From assembly GCA_018902385.1 (NCBI GenBank), contig JABSSW010000020.1:441546-505545 (forward strand): a stretch of 64,000 nt of DNA, read 5' to 3'. The stretch comes from Physcia stellaris (Eukaryota > Ascomycota > Lecanoromycetes > Caliciales > Physciaceae). Numbering within the stretch: position 1 is the first letter of the stretch; each line of letters opens with the position of its first letter. Positions 1-11,820 of the stretch are shown here, in pieces. The translations under genes were made by a program, and so were the position numbers. The notes under the pieces are model-generated. The model made no database searches, had not been told where the DNA came from, and saw only the letters and a program-made list of their open reading frames with translations.

Positions 1-2451
1 CTGTTGTACTTTTTGGGTTATCGTATTCGTTCTTCTGTTAACCAGCAATCAGACGGAACCTGAGCTTCCGCCAACGGTCCTAAATCTATCTAGCTTCTAA
101 CACCTCATCCCATATTCAATGGTCCTGCAAGATTTCTGGCGTAATATGTGACTTGACGCCCCAAGTCCGGGCAATATATGAAGCCACAAAACGCCAGTCC
201 ATGAGACGCCTGCCTGGTTCCCTATCAGCGTATAGGTTGAAGGAAATCTCCTTTCAGCTCCAAGGTCACTTCAATACCAGAGCCCATCAAGCCAGTCTTT
301 TCCTGGTAATAACGAAAGACCTGCCAGATGCCAGAAAATGGGGATTCCTTAGCTAAAGACGGTATCTTGATAGTCTGCGCTTGGCTCTTGCATGAACCAT
401 CCCTTGTTGGAAAGCAAGCCGCAAGGAGTGCGCCACTAAGTTGTTTCAAGCTTCAGGAAGGACTAATGGTGGTGGCAACTAAGAATAGACGTTAGAGGTA
501 TTATTACGTCTGGATGGGCGGTCTCAAATGTTATGACTTACGATCTTTGTCTCTGGAGGCTTTCAACCGCTTTAGGAAAATTTGCACTGCTTGGGTGGAT
601 GAAAGGTTTAGGTGAGCAACGCTGTGAGGCGCTAGGTGGGGTTAGTAGCTGAAGGGAGGGAGCAGGTAGACGACCTACAGGAAGCCGAGAGAGAAAATCG
701 ATGCAAATTCAAACGACAACGCAGTGATCGATGGAGTTTTCTGACACGCACATTACTTTAAATGCTCAAAGCAGTGCGTTTATTTCTAGAGGCTTGGGAT
801 GTTTGATTGAACTAGTGGACACTAGCTCCTAGTAGAGAAAAAGACTATACAAGGGAGATAGATGAGGTATCGAAAATGCAGTCAGTCATCCAATCTGGAA
901 TAGCGAAACCCACGTTTAGTGTCAAAGTGTTCAACTTTTAATGTTTGGTTCTTGTTTGGTTCTTCGATAGACGTCCACCAGGCAGGGAAGGGTGTTCTAC
1001 AAAGGAATCAGGACCTAGACAGAGCGAAAATAGCCAAGCAACGACGATCACTGAAAGAATGTTGGTGCTTATGTTGAGAGCGCTTGTGTTTGGACTGCCA
1101 CAATCCCCCGAATGAAAGTGAGATGAAGCCAAACTTGATTGAACCCGGAGCGTGCATCTGAAGCAGCTCGGAACCTCATCGAATCTACCATGGTTCGATT
1201 TTAGTCAATGCTGACCAGTCCAAGGGTGAGCTCGCGCTGACCTGTCTGGTGGTTCGGAGCTGGTGGTCGTCAATATGTGTAAGAGGTTGATTTGGATCAA
1301 GGGAAGGGGGAGCCGGGCTGACTGAAGATCTGCGAGCAACTCCTGAGGAGGTATGTCCGTTATTCCTTGACAATTGTACCACCCACCAACAATCGAGGCA
1401 CTGCACATTCCAGTTGTGAGCAGCTTTGACGTCGGACTGCGTCATTGGAAAGAAGTCGATCGACATAGTCGCACGTGAAGACCGACAAAGGGAGAAAATC
1501 TAGCCAATCACCTGGGTTGAGTAAGTCTCGCGTAAAAGCGCAGAGTGATGGCAATTACACTCAACGCTGGCCGCACCGCTCCAGCTGCAATCACATCCGA
1601 TGTATCCGGAGAGAGATCACATGGACGGATATGCCAAGCTTGTGATTTTCTTCCTTGGTGAACGCCATCCTGCCATTCTCTTCCATCCATGAACAGAGTA
1701 GAAATGATTAGAGCAGGAAGCCGACCTAACAAATCGCGGTCATCAACTCACGATCACTAAAAAGTTTCTGAGACGCTGGAAGAACATAAGTACTAGAGCA
1801 TTAAATTCTAAATATTTGAGCTTCTCACGATAGTAAAGAAACGGCGATAGCCGAAGGATAATGAAGGATCATCCAGGACGAGGATCAAGTATCATACTGA
1901 AGCAACGAGATTACCGTTGAACTTGAGCAATCACGATACGCAGAATGCTATTTCATTAAGAGGATGATGCTTTGCACGGGACATCAGACATGCCCAGCAT
2001 CTAGATTGGACTTTGGCGACCGGTTAGAGTTTTTCATTGGCGACATTGTGAAGCTCCTTCTTGAGGTCTTGCACGGCCAAATCAATCTACTCGCATGCTG
2101 TGTATCGGCTCGCTCTCGGATATCAATAACCGTGGACAGTTGAGTAATGACAGAGTTAGAGAGTGTGGGAGCACGGATATAAAAACACGCCGTCACGCGG
2201 AGAATGTTTGACCCTAACCCTCAAGATATATGTTCTCCGGCTCTCGGGCCTTGCGGGCCTTCCCGTGATATTCGTATGCAGACTAATTTAAATACAACGG
2301 CCAAAAACAGTAACAATACATGGCCCTCTCACTGATGAAGTTTTTGCCCAACGCTCAGATACGTCTGTGTCCACGCAATGTCTGTTCCATCCTACCAAGT
2401 CCGTGTCTTCTGCATTGTATCACATCTCGACAATCGAATGCTGTAGCTTGC
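1..2451. other. No gene recognised
   Basis: Only short ORFs without recognisable domains, signal peptides or plausible splice structure are visible on either strand. The stretch may hold the promoter of a gene to the left or decayed sequence. I see no RNA gene. Confidence 0.5.
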
Positions 2452-2688
2452 TCATGCGTTTAAGACGGGGGGATCTCCAATAACCTTCCCAACATCTATC
2501 TCCTTTCGTGCTTTGAGAGCGGATGGATGGAACGCAAATCCTCGAGCATTGAGGACTGGCGGATCCGATATTTCTACTTCAGCTTCCAATACAGCTTTGC
2601 TAAGGGTGCTTGGTCGAGAAGGGGCGGCCACTGCGAGTCCAATTATGGCCAAAGCCACAGGCTGGAGGAGGAGGATCAAGAAGCGCAT
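2452..2688 (-). CDS. Small secreted repeat peptide, candidate RiPP precursor
   Basis: A single-exon 78-residue ORF; the Met at 2688 is chosen because it directly precedes a strong signal peptide (MRFLILLLQPVALAIIGLAVAA, cleavage near residues 22-23). The remaining ~55 residues contain an exact repeat of DPPVLNA, once as DPPVLNAR and once at the C-terminus, with a looser copy HPSALKAR between them. Secreted peptides with internal repeats cut at basic residues are the usual form of dikaritin-type RiPP precursors such as those of ustiloxin, phomopsin and victorin. The UstYa-like gene that starts 772 bp away in the divergent direction fits that reading. Against it: the repeats end in single Arg rather than Lys-Arg, and none contains Tyr. 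It could instead be an unrelated secreted peptide. Coding potential is moderately supported by the repeat and the signal peptide; function is inference. Confidence 0.55.
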   Translation of the reverse strand: MRFLILLLQPVALAIIGLAVAAPSRPSTLSKAVLEAEVEISDPPVLNARGFAFHPSALKARKEIDVGKVIGDPPVLNA

Positions 2689-3460
2689 TGTCGATCGAAA
2701 ATACCTGTGGCACTCTGAGTAAATGTTGGGATTACTGAATTTATGGTCCATACCTGGATTTCTTGATAGGATCGTCTGATTTTCTAGGTATCTTTTGCGT
2801 TCTGAAGAAGCACGGTTTGAAGGAGTAGCAATGGTGGATAGTGGATAGTGATGGTGGATGACGGTAGAGAGGACTATCATGCTCCCTTGGGATGCTCTTC
2901 AGTGATATAATCACGACTACTCTAGCAAAATCTGGCGAAGATCTATGGAACCGGCGATCCATCTGTTACACCACTTCGCATGCAAGATGACTCTTAGATA
3001 TCAAGATTCGGACAAGGCATCGCTCTATCATTGGCCGAGGCATGCTTGTGTACATCAATCCTACCCCAAAAAGTCGGCTTTTCTCTTTAGCTTCAGAAAG
3101 AATGGTCATGGATACAGCTGCCCGAACTCTTTCTAGTCTGTGCAGATCTACAGCCGCTTGCACCTGCACCATACTCAAGAAAGGGGTGAGATAGTGCGAC
3201 GCGAAGCCGAAAGCTAGGATTGTCTGATGATATCCTCCACTTAGCCTTGTATGACCGTTGATCTTTGATGGACCAACCGCAAGACGTCGGCAACTGCGCT
3301 AGGTCCCCCAGGGTTCAGCAGGCAGTGACCGAAGCAATCTAGAAGCAGCTATATAACACCGACATAGGCCCACGTATAAAGCTTTCTCAAACCGATTCAA
3401 ACTTCTCCCCACTTTCTGGCACCTACACTCACAGGAGAACTGAGTCCCACAATCGTCAAC
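2689..3460. promoter_or_regulatory. Divergent intergenic region of peptide and UstYa-like gene
   Basis: 772 bp separate the two divergent start codons. An AT-rich 'ctatataa' box lies near 3348-3355, about 110 bp before the UstYa-like start. No other gene is seen. Shared regulation is an inference from the head-to-head arrangement. Confidence 0.4.
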
Positions 3461-4429
3461 ATGTTGGACGAATCGCTACATAGATCAGCACTTCTCCCTA
3501 AGGATGAGGGCAGCATGTTTGCCGACCCTTCCCTTCATGGGAAGTCTCGAAGTTGGGTTGATGTTGTTCTACGGCAACCACGACATCACGCACGAAGCAG
3601 CCATTTCACTGGAATGACGTACAGCGTCTTGATTTTATCGTTGTTGGCAAACATCCTTCTACTCCACCAAAAGCAGACTTTGCAATACCGTCCTGATATA
3701 GGAAGATCAAGATTCAGTAAGCAGATTCCATTGAAATGGTCGATCAGGATCTTCCACTTTCTAAATGAAGAACAGGTGGTCTAGGATACGATACTCCGGT
3801 GGAATACAAGATGCACACGGACTACACTGGCGGCAATATGACACTCGCTGATCATCTCTGGGATGATCTCGATAGTAGTCCTATTATTGTCGCTCTCACA
3901 GACTCATATGCTCAGGAGCACGGCCTCGATATATCAGCGCGGTTTCCTTGGGATCCAGAAAAGGGCATCTACCATATTAAAGCTTTTCATCAGCTTCACT
4001 GTCTTGTAAGGTCCTGTATCCAAGTCTAGGATTACAAGTTACTGAATGCTATGATAGAAGTCTTTGCGTAAAGCCTACACGGACATTCAGCGTGGTCTAC
4101 CGGAAGTAGTGCCGGCTGACCATTATTTTCACTGTCTGGATACCTTACGTCAAGATGTCATGTGTCTAGGGGACGACACGCCAATGCCAACCATTAATGC
4201 TATTCACAGGATTGGCGACGGCCAGGTCAGACAATGCCGGAACTGGGACAAGCTGATCGAATGGACACAGAAGCCAGAGCGTCACGCTTGCTACCGTATG
4301 ATTAACGACTACCGCAAGGTACCCCATACCTTAGAGCAATTCGCCTTCTGCGATGATGGGTCCAAATACTCCTCTACAGTGGCTAAATACTTTGAAGTGC
4401 ATGGTCATAAGAATCCATATGGCGACTGA
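3461..4429 (+). CDS. UstYa-like (DUF3328) oxidase
   Basis: Three exons: 3461-3716, 3776 (or 3785)-4005 and 4061-4429. Introns have GTAAGC and GTAAGG donors. The product is about 284 residues, usual for the family. An N-terminal membrane helix lies at about residues 51-68, as in other UstYa proteins. The two diagnostic HxxHC motifs are present: HQLHC at about 157-161, at the end of exon 2, and HYFHC at about 183-187, followed by LDTLRQDVMC. Family members carry out oxidative cyclisation or hydroxylation during fungal RiPP biosynthesis, and some act in other secondary-metabolite pathways. No peptidase, methyltransferase, second UstYa copy or dedicated tyrosinase is visible nearby, so the cluster is either minimal, reaches beyond the left edge, or this gene serves another pathway. 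The family call is firm; the pathway is inferred from the neighbouring repeat peptide. Confidence 0.88.
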
Positions 4430-6610
4430 AGGCGAAATTAGCTCTTACTGCTCTTTGGAAAGGGGCTAAGGTTATGGTTGAGGGGGAATGGATGGAAACG
4501 TTGCTGCATCGAAGCGAGCTGTATTACTGTCATCACTCAGGAGACGAATTTACTTAGTCTACAGTACGCTTTCTTTTCATCTAAGCACGCGCCAAATTAT
4601 CAGGGATTTGCCTCGGCTCTTGAAGCCTCAACATTCTATCTATCTACTATCTGTCGAGCTTTGATCATGAGATGTCCTCTGTACTTTCTTACAGCTCAAT
4701 ATCAATGGCCTGAACACGTTCGATAGATCTCGAGCCGCGGGATGGCAGATTGCCAACATCACCGACCCCCTTGTTTGGATGGTCCTACGACGTGCTGTCG
4801 GCCGGGACTTTGCGAGTTTGACGAGATCAGGCCATCGCATGGATTCCTTACTTCCACATTCGTCCAGTATATGAGAAGCGATTCGGCTCACACAACGCGA
4901 GCTCGGAAATCCGCAGAATGGTGGTACGATGACCTCATGCGTGAAACGAGAGCAACCTGGATATCCGGCATGGTTGGCCAATCTCCAAGACTCGTTGCAC
5001 ACAGACGCATGGCTGGTATTCGCTTATTTCGACCGCAGCGGTGACAATCGGCTCGAAACGTGAAGTCGCCTGTGCATGATTATAGGGGTAAACCTTGTGC
5101 TTGCGGCGTCGAGCTGTTGTACGCTCCGAGACTCGGCTGTGGTTTTCTCGGCTGCTCTTCGATTAGCACGGTACCCTGGCTGTCGATGCGCCCCTTTGCC
5201 TCTGCATGGGGCGTTGTACGACTACTTCTTCGGCATGCATACATCGAAACCGGGTTTTCTGTCCACCGCACCATCAACGTTCGTCAACCTTAATCCAGTC
5301 TTCGAATCTCCGGCAAGAATTCCACTTACAGTCAAACGGGACAGTGCTTTCCATTAGGCGGTTAGTCATTCTGTTGATCACTGAAATGCAGTAGTACAAG
5401 GAAGAGCGTATTTTTCGTCTGTCCATGAGATCCCTTAGTCCGGTCCAGTCCATCCTTTTGAGCTCTTTGCAATGGACAAGCTAGACAGAAAAGGGTTTTA
5501 CCAACAGCACTTATACATTGCCGCCACTAGCCACTGACCTGCAACCCGAGGTCCAATGCCATAATATTATGGACTTGGAAAGTGATCAACATCCACATAA
5601 TCCTATGAAATAGCTGATAAAGGTCGTCTGGACCGAATTTCATACCAACCATGGACTCTGTCGGGCGAGCAACCTTCCCTGTATGAAAGCGACTCATAGC
5701 AAGCCATGTCTCTCGCCTCCTGAAACCGAATCAAGATTCAACAAGCAACCCCCATCGTGCCCTTCAAGCGCATCTATCTTGCGCAGTGATCAAAGACTAC
5801 GTCATCACACTACTCAGCAAACCCCCAATCAACCGCATCTTATAGTACTCTTCTCTCATCCCCCCGGAGCGGAGATCAATTCAAGGCACAGGACCCCTCT
5901 CCCCGGCAAACCTTCGCGCATCAATTACAGGATATCCCTCCAACGTCCCCAAAACCCCACTCCCGACCCAATCCCAACAGCCAGACCCCTCTGATCCATG
6001 TTTCAGAGTCACATACCAATCACTCCCAGCCGCCCACATGCCACAGACACAAGGTGCTCACCGCAATTCAATCGCGGTACTAGAACCCAGTGAGAGCGCA
6101 GGCGAGTATTAGACTCTAGGCGCCGGCGAGGTGCATCCAGAGTTTCGCTTGCTCTGTGACAGACAGGGCTTTCGCGTCTGTCTTTGAGAGGGAGCCGAGA
6201 GAGGTTCAAAGCTTTCGAGCGACGCTCCCGGCCTGAATAATATGCCTCGGAGCGCGCTGCTGCCGGCTGCGGCGGTGGGGACGGTGGATGTGAGCCTGAG
6301 AAAGGGGAGGATGTAGGGGGTGAGGGGGCGAGAGGGGAAATTCGAGGGCAGGGGCATTAGCTTGAATGAATTTCCGAGCAAGTCGCTGCAGTGCTAGACC
6401 GTGTAGGAAATATTTGCTTTTGGAAGCTGGTATTATGATTTAAAACCAAGAATAATGATAGAAAATTAAGTGTGCCTAGGTAAAAAAGCCTAGAGAGCCA
6501 CACCACCCGGGCCAGCATCTCTCTCAAAAAGAAAAGGCGAAAGCCAGTACGTACTCCAAGCCCTCCTCTCCACTCATCCCACCCCCACCCCATCCCCTCC
6601 ATCCATCTCA
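4430..6610. other. No intact gene; possible decayed coding fragments
   Basis: Around 4700-5060 the plus strand reads as open segments in different frames (for example ...GWQIANITDPLVWMVLRR in one frame, then RKSAEWWYDDLMRETRATW in another), as a degraded gene might. A 52-codon minus-strand ORF at 5881-6039 (begins MWAAGSDWYVTLKHG) also looks protein-like. I do not recognise a family in either and do not call genes. Confidence 0.35.
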
Positions 6611-7653
6611 TCACGAACAATCCACAGCCCGATACACATCCAACAACGGACTCGGCCTCCCCCCCTTATCCAACAAATACGAATTACAAACATTCTGATC
6701 CCCCCCATCGATCTGATTCCCCGTATTCCAAAACACCCTCTCGACAAACCCACTCCCCTTCGCAAACCCATAAATATCCCGCATGAACTGCCCCGCCTGC
6801 TGCCAACTCGTGCTGCACCCCGATCCCCCGGGCGCAACCTCCGTCAACCAAAGCGGCTTATCGCCCCACTTCGCACGATAGTTCTTCAGCGTCTGGATCA
6901 CGGCCGCGGAGCTGGGGTTGTACTGGTGGATATTATACGCCGAAAAGAAACCGCGGCAGTTACACGCGGCGTAGAACTCATCATGGAACTTAGAAAACGG
7001 GTCCGCGGTGACAGGCGCCACGAACTTGGTTTTCTTGCCCTTCGCAGCAGCGATCAGGGGCGCGATGGCGGCTGCGGCTTGGGCACCGGTCATGGTGGGG
7101 GTGTAGCCCATGTAGGAGTAGTCCGGCTCGTTGAAGGTGAGCATCCAGTCTGGTTCGTGGCCGGAGTTCATGATGGAGATGGCGGCGGAGACGTCCGAGG
7201 CGAAGGCCATCATGGGCACGAAGCCGCGGGTTGCGTGCGGCGAGGCGGGGCCGCCGGGGATGGAGGGGCTGAAGGTTAGCCAGTCGGCGGCGGCGCCGAT
7301 GGTGTCGAACATCCCTGGGTTCATGCCGCTGTTGAAGGCGACCGCTTTCATCATTGGGGGGCAGCCGGAGGCGCCGCTGTTTGGGGTTGGGGGTGTTGTT
7401 TGGGATGCCGCTGCCGGGGGAGGGTCGCGAGGCCGTCGAGGCCGGGGGAGAGGCTGTCTGTGTTGGCTGGGAGGGAGGTGTTGCCTGCGGGGAGCTGGGC
7501 GAGTTTGGGCTGGGCTTGTCCCGGTTGGGTTCGTCCTGATTGGGTTTGTCCGGTTTGGTTTTGTGCTGCTTGGGTCTGTCCTTGCTGGGATCGACCGGTG
7601 CATCTGGCGGAGACGGTGAGGGCGAAGAGACTGAGGTGGAGGAGGTGGTACAT
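6611..7653 (-). CDS. Secreted GH128-like (Asl1/Glyco_hydro_cc) glucanase
   Basis: The catalytic domain lies in one frame from about 7350 down to the stop at 6611. It has the features of the Glyco_hydro_cc family (GH128, endo-beta-1,3-glucanases): KAVAFNSGMNPGMF at the start, TFNEPDYSY with the likely acid/base Glu, YNIHQYN, and LWLTEVAPGG with the likely nucleophile Glu. A clear signal peptide, MYHLLHLSLFALTVSARC, starts at 7653 but in another frame, followed by a Thr/Gln/Gly/Pro-rich linker. The frames can be joined by an intron with a weak donor near 7596 (GTCGAT) and one of several CAG acceptors between about 7413 and 7510, or there is a real frameshift in the linker. Likely role: cell-wall or extracellular beta-glucan remodelling. 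The domain is certain; the 5' structure is not. Confidence 0.8.
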
Positions 7654-8520
7654 AATGAAGGGATTGCAGCCGAAGCTGGCTTCAGAAAATGAATGCGAAA
7701 GTGGATTACAGAAGGAGGAAGAGCCTCTGCCAGGAGACTCGATACCAAAGATTTCAAGAAAGAGATACAGATATGCGTGGGAGCCAAATGCCTTACCTTA
7801 ACGGGATTCATCTTGTCCTTATAGCACCTCCAAGTTAAAGGCTCTCCACTGCGAAACGCGGGGTTTGCCGCCAAAACACAAGACTAAAGGCAAACAAGGT
7901 GGGAAATTGGGTAGAGATTGAAACAGCGGCGATGATGTTAGTGCACGGGTGAACATTACTATGAGACAAAAAGTGAGAGAAATCGAAGGTCGTGCAGCAG
8001 ACTTTGAAACGAGACATTGAGCCGCCGCGCGTGGATTGGCACGTCTGCTACAAATGTGGACTAAAACGCTAGCCAAAAAGAGGAGAAATGAAATCGATGC
8101 ACAATGCTTGTACCAAGATGCGCCTAAGAATGAGATGAAATAAAAAGCTCAAAGCTTGTTAATATGGTGAAAATTTGAACAATGGGATATGCGGCTTGCT
8201 GCGAGGTAAAATTTACTCATCATCGCGGATTCCCGACCCTGGAAGGATTTGGGGGCAGAATCGTCCCGTGGCGGGCCAACCCGCGACCGAGTGTAGCAGA
8301 AGCCGTATTTATAGAGCTCGGACAGCAAACCAGGAGATTCTACCTGCAGATTGACAGTTTCGAAGTCTGAAAGTGCAAACCGCGCGTGGCGTTTTTAGCG
8401 TGACGCTATCGTATAGCCAATAGGAGCTCGACTTCTATTGACTAACCCTGACACGTGTAACCGCGAAAATGAAGCCGCGTAAACAAATCATGTTGTGGTG
8501 ATGCCGTCGTCCCATCTCTC
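7654..8520. other. No gene recognised
   Basis: Upstream region of the GH128-like gene. Only short ORFs without recognisable features are present. Confidence 0.45.
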
Positions 8521-9020
8521 GTAACAAACACTCCCGCCTCTATCGCAACACCATTAGTTCAGCAGCCAATGCCTTGTTGATCTCGTCAACATTGTATAAT
8601 TGACGTACGGTGCAAGGTGTTTGAGATCAGACCGACCCGATCACAGCCTATCGACTTTGGAGCCAACGCGGTACGATCATATCTGGGAACACCACCCCCA
8701 GAAGAAGCATACATCAGACGAAGACATCTCCTGTAACAAGCACTCTCGACCCTACTGCACTACAGTCAGTCCCGCATATAACGCCTCCTTGTTCTCGTCC
8801 AAAAATCACCTCTGACGTACGGTGAAAGGTGCTTGAAGCCAGACCGATCCAATCATCGCCTCTAGACTTTGAAGCCAACGGCATACGGTTTTCCCTGGGA
8901 GCACTACCCCAAGCAGAAGCAGACAGCAGACGCAAAATACCACTATCACTCTCTCTCTACCACCGTTGCTCGAAGCTTCAGCAGCTCGACCTTGTTATTG
9001 TAGGACTATCAGCGACGTAC
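8521..9020 (+). repeat. Diverged ~210-bp tandem repeats upstream of the transposase
   Basis: Two full units (about 8521-8731 and 8732-8942) and a partial third align by eye. Shared landmarks are GTAACAA[AG]CACTC near the start, TTGTTNTCGTC, GACGTACGGTG[CA]AAGGTG (8603 and 8814), CAGACCGA, GACTTTG[GA]AGCCAACG and GGGA[AG]CAC. The third copy keeps CTCGACCTTGTT and GACGTACG. They lie directly before the transposase ORF and may be part of the element's 5' end or its promoter. Confidence 0.6.
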
Positions 9021-9103
9021 GATTGAACCCGTCCTTACAGGCTCCGGCTAACTAACCGTTGGCAGTCCGTTGCTTCTGCTCATAGTGGCCTGATCACATC
9101 AGA

Positions 9104-11820
9104 ATGACGAGCAGTCAGTCTTCCGCATCCTCCACAGTCGCCGAGACATCCCACCCGGACGGATCAACTGAGCTTGTTGTATGGCACGACACCTTTGAGG
9201 CAGGACATGACGCTTTCATAACCTACGCCGGGAATCATGGCTACAACATCAAAATCAGGCGGTCAGAAAATCATTCAGTCATGAGGGATGGTTCAATGAT
9301 TAAGGAACGCTTTAGAGTTACGCTTGAATGCGATGAAGGTTGTCCATGGGAAACCACATGCTACAAGGGCGCCCGTGCGACGCAATGGAAGTTCACGACC
9401 AAAGCGAAGCCTCATAATCACCCGTCCGCTTCAGCGAAGGATTTTCGTGTACATCACAAACATCAAATGACAGACGAAGTCCGGAAAGAGATCGCAATTG
9501 CAAGCGAAAAAGGTCAGTCTTCTGATCGACAAGCTCAATTTCCAGTCTAACAGACATAGGCATGACTTCGGCCGAAATCTTGGATGATTTGGCCACGAAT
9601 CATCCCAATCATCCTTTCACTGCTCAAGACATCTACAATGCGAAGAAGAAGATCAAGACGCAGAAATTGGGCACTGGCACCTCTATGGAGGCTTTGCACG
9701 ATGCTCTCGCTCTCGATCCTATCAATTGGTTTTGGGGCCGTCGCGATGTGAAACATCACGATCGTGTGGATAGACTTTTCCTTGTCAACAGATATGCCGC
9801 CGATCTTCTATCCAAGAACTCCGAAATCCTCGTGCTGGATAGCACTTGCAAAGTCAGACAATACGGATTGTCGATGCTTGCTTTCCTGGGACAAACTTCA
9901 TTAGGCACTAGCTTCTACTGGGGTTTGGCTTTTGTTAATACGGAAAATAGGGCGGATTTGACATGGGTGATGTTTGGTATCGATCAGCTGTATCGGCGGT
10001 TAGGCCTTCAATCCCCTCTTGTAGTCGTCTTCACTCCGAATTGGGTATTGTTCGAAGTTCTCGAATCTCGATACCCAGCAGCAAACATCCTTCTTTCCAT
10101 TTATCACATGAACAAGGAAATTCGAAAACACTGCAAGCATTCTTTCAACGATGGCAAAGCCGGGCAAGAATGGCAGGAATTCATGAAGCATTGGTCCGAA
10201 GTTGTCCACGCTTTCACTCGTGAGGGCTACAATTTAGCCTGGAGGGATTTGAAAAGTAAGTACAAACGCTCTCATCGCGACGAGGTCTTGTACTTGCACA
10301 AGACCTGGCTTGGTGCTTCATGGCGGCGTTGTTTTTGCAATTACAACACCAACGACATATTGCATTTCAACGCTCATAGATCTCCTCGAGTTGAAGGCGG
10401 TCATCGCATTTTGAAACAAATGCTCAGATGCTCCACTGGCAATATGGAGCTTGTAGTCAAACGTCTGGAGGCTCTATTTCTTAAGCAGTATGAGGATTAT
10501 TCCGAAGCCGTTGAGCAAATCCGAACGGAACCAGCAGCCACGAAGTTTAATCGACAGCTCTATCGCGATCTGCTTACTCTGGTTACACCTCACGCTTTGC
10601 ACAGGACCGAAAAGCAATACAGACGATTCACCAAGGCCAAAAAGAAGCCGGATACACATCCTCTTGAGCCGTGTACTGGCACTCACAGTATCACAACAGG
10701 TACCCCGTGTGCCCACAATATACGAGACTTCTTGGAGCTATTCGAGAGAGATCGGCCTGGAGATGCACCGCTGCTTCCGCTTCAACTGCTTCATCCTCAT
10801 TTGAGGCTGTTAAAGCCTAAATCCTCTTTCATCACACCGGAACCTGGTATCATTGCGTCCTGGGACTCACTGGTCACGCACGTCGACTCGGACTCGGACT
10901 CGGACTCGGTTACTCCTGACAGAGAGAAACGTTTTCTTGACGTAGAATACGTGCTATGGGATAGCCGCAATCGATCCCTCCGCAATCGATCCCAGCCACG
11001 TTCCGCTTCTCTCGTCCCACCGATTGACGATGAGGGCGATGCTCTCAATTCTGATCGTGCTCTCGAAAATAGTGATGTCGTCGATGCTGATCGGAATGAC
11101 GATCCTGTTGTCAATGATGGCGGTGCCTCCGATGTTGACGATGATGACGAAGGCTCAATTGCTGATCATTCGAATGGCGATGTTTCCTCGGACTCTGTTC
11201 GTGTCCTCGATAATGGTGGTGCCCTCAACTCTGCTCACGACGAAAACAATGCTTCTAGCTCTGGCCACGCTGATGGTACTGACAATGTCATGGATGTTGG
11301 TCATATCTCCGATGTTGACGACGCCGACGTTATTGAGGTGACAAACAAGGAACCTGCAATCACCGAACTGGAAGACAGACATCGGGAACCACAAAGCAAA
11401 GACGGCACAACAACTCGAACCAAGAGGCGAAGATCAAAATCCATCGATCGAAATCCTTCTGGTCATGAGTCGGAACTCCCAGGTATGACAACCCGAAGCA
11501 AAAAGGCGAAGCTGGCCGAGATCAAGACTACACGAAAGAAGATTGTCAAAATGACGCAGCCGGCTGAGGCTCAGAATACATTAGGACGTGATCGAGGTCG
11601 CGGTGGTCGAGGTCGCGGTGGTCGAGGTCGCGGTGGTCGAGGTCGGGATGTCACACGCAGTAAAGTGGTGGCTGAAAAGCCAATGGAGGTGCTCAACGAC
11701 AGCTCCGATAGCTCTGACAGTGCCTTCGAAGACGAAAACGGTTTCGGTCATCTGTCCAGCGATGATGACTATGAGAACGCGAGTGACGAGGGTTATGACC
11801 CGGAACTGAACATAAAGTAG
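9104..11820 (+). CDS. MULE-type transposase (FAR1-MULE-SWIM), probably catalytically dead
   Basis: Two exons, 9104-9512 and 9554 (or 9560)-11820; the donor is GTCAGT, the intron only ~41-47 bp, and the product ~890 residues. Domain order: N-terminal FAR1/WRKY-GCM1-like zinc-binding domain (FRVTLECDEGCPWETTCYKG ... PHNHP, residues ~75-115), a MULE DDE domain with first Asp in LVLDSTCK, VEGGHRILKQML near its end, and a SWIM-like zinc finger (CTGTHSITTGTPCAH). The position that normally reads TD(R/W/K)E reads FTPNW, so the second catalytic Asp appears lost, and the following C-W-H is changed to S-Y-H. The C-terminal ~350 residues are acidic and Ser/Asp-rich and end in four RGGRG-type repeats. 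A long open frame combined with loss of a catalytic residue suggests recent inactivation or domestication. The nearest described relatives are Hop-like MULEs of ascomycetes. No terminal inverted repeats were identified. Confidence 0.85.

Noticed and set aside
2513-2722. Plus-strand ORFs opposite the repeat peptide
   Set aside because: They lie antisense to the peptide ORF, have no signal peptide or domain, and are explained as shadow frames.
6926-7801. Long plus-strand ORFs opposite the GH128-like gene
   Set aside because: High-GC shadow frames of the catalytic domain and linker, with low-complexity Gly/Arg content.
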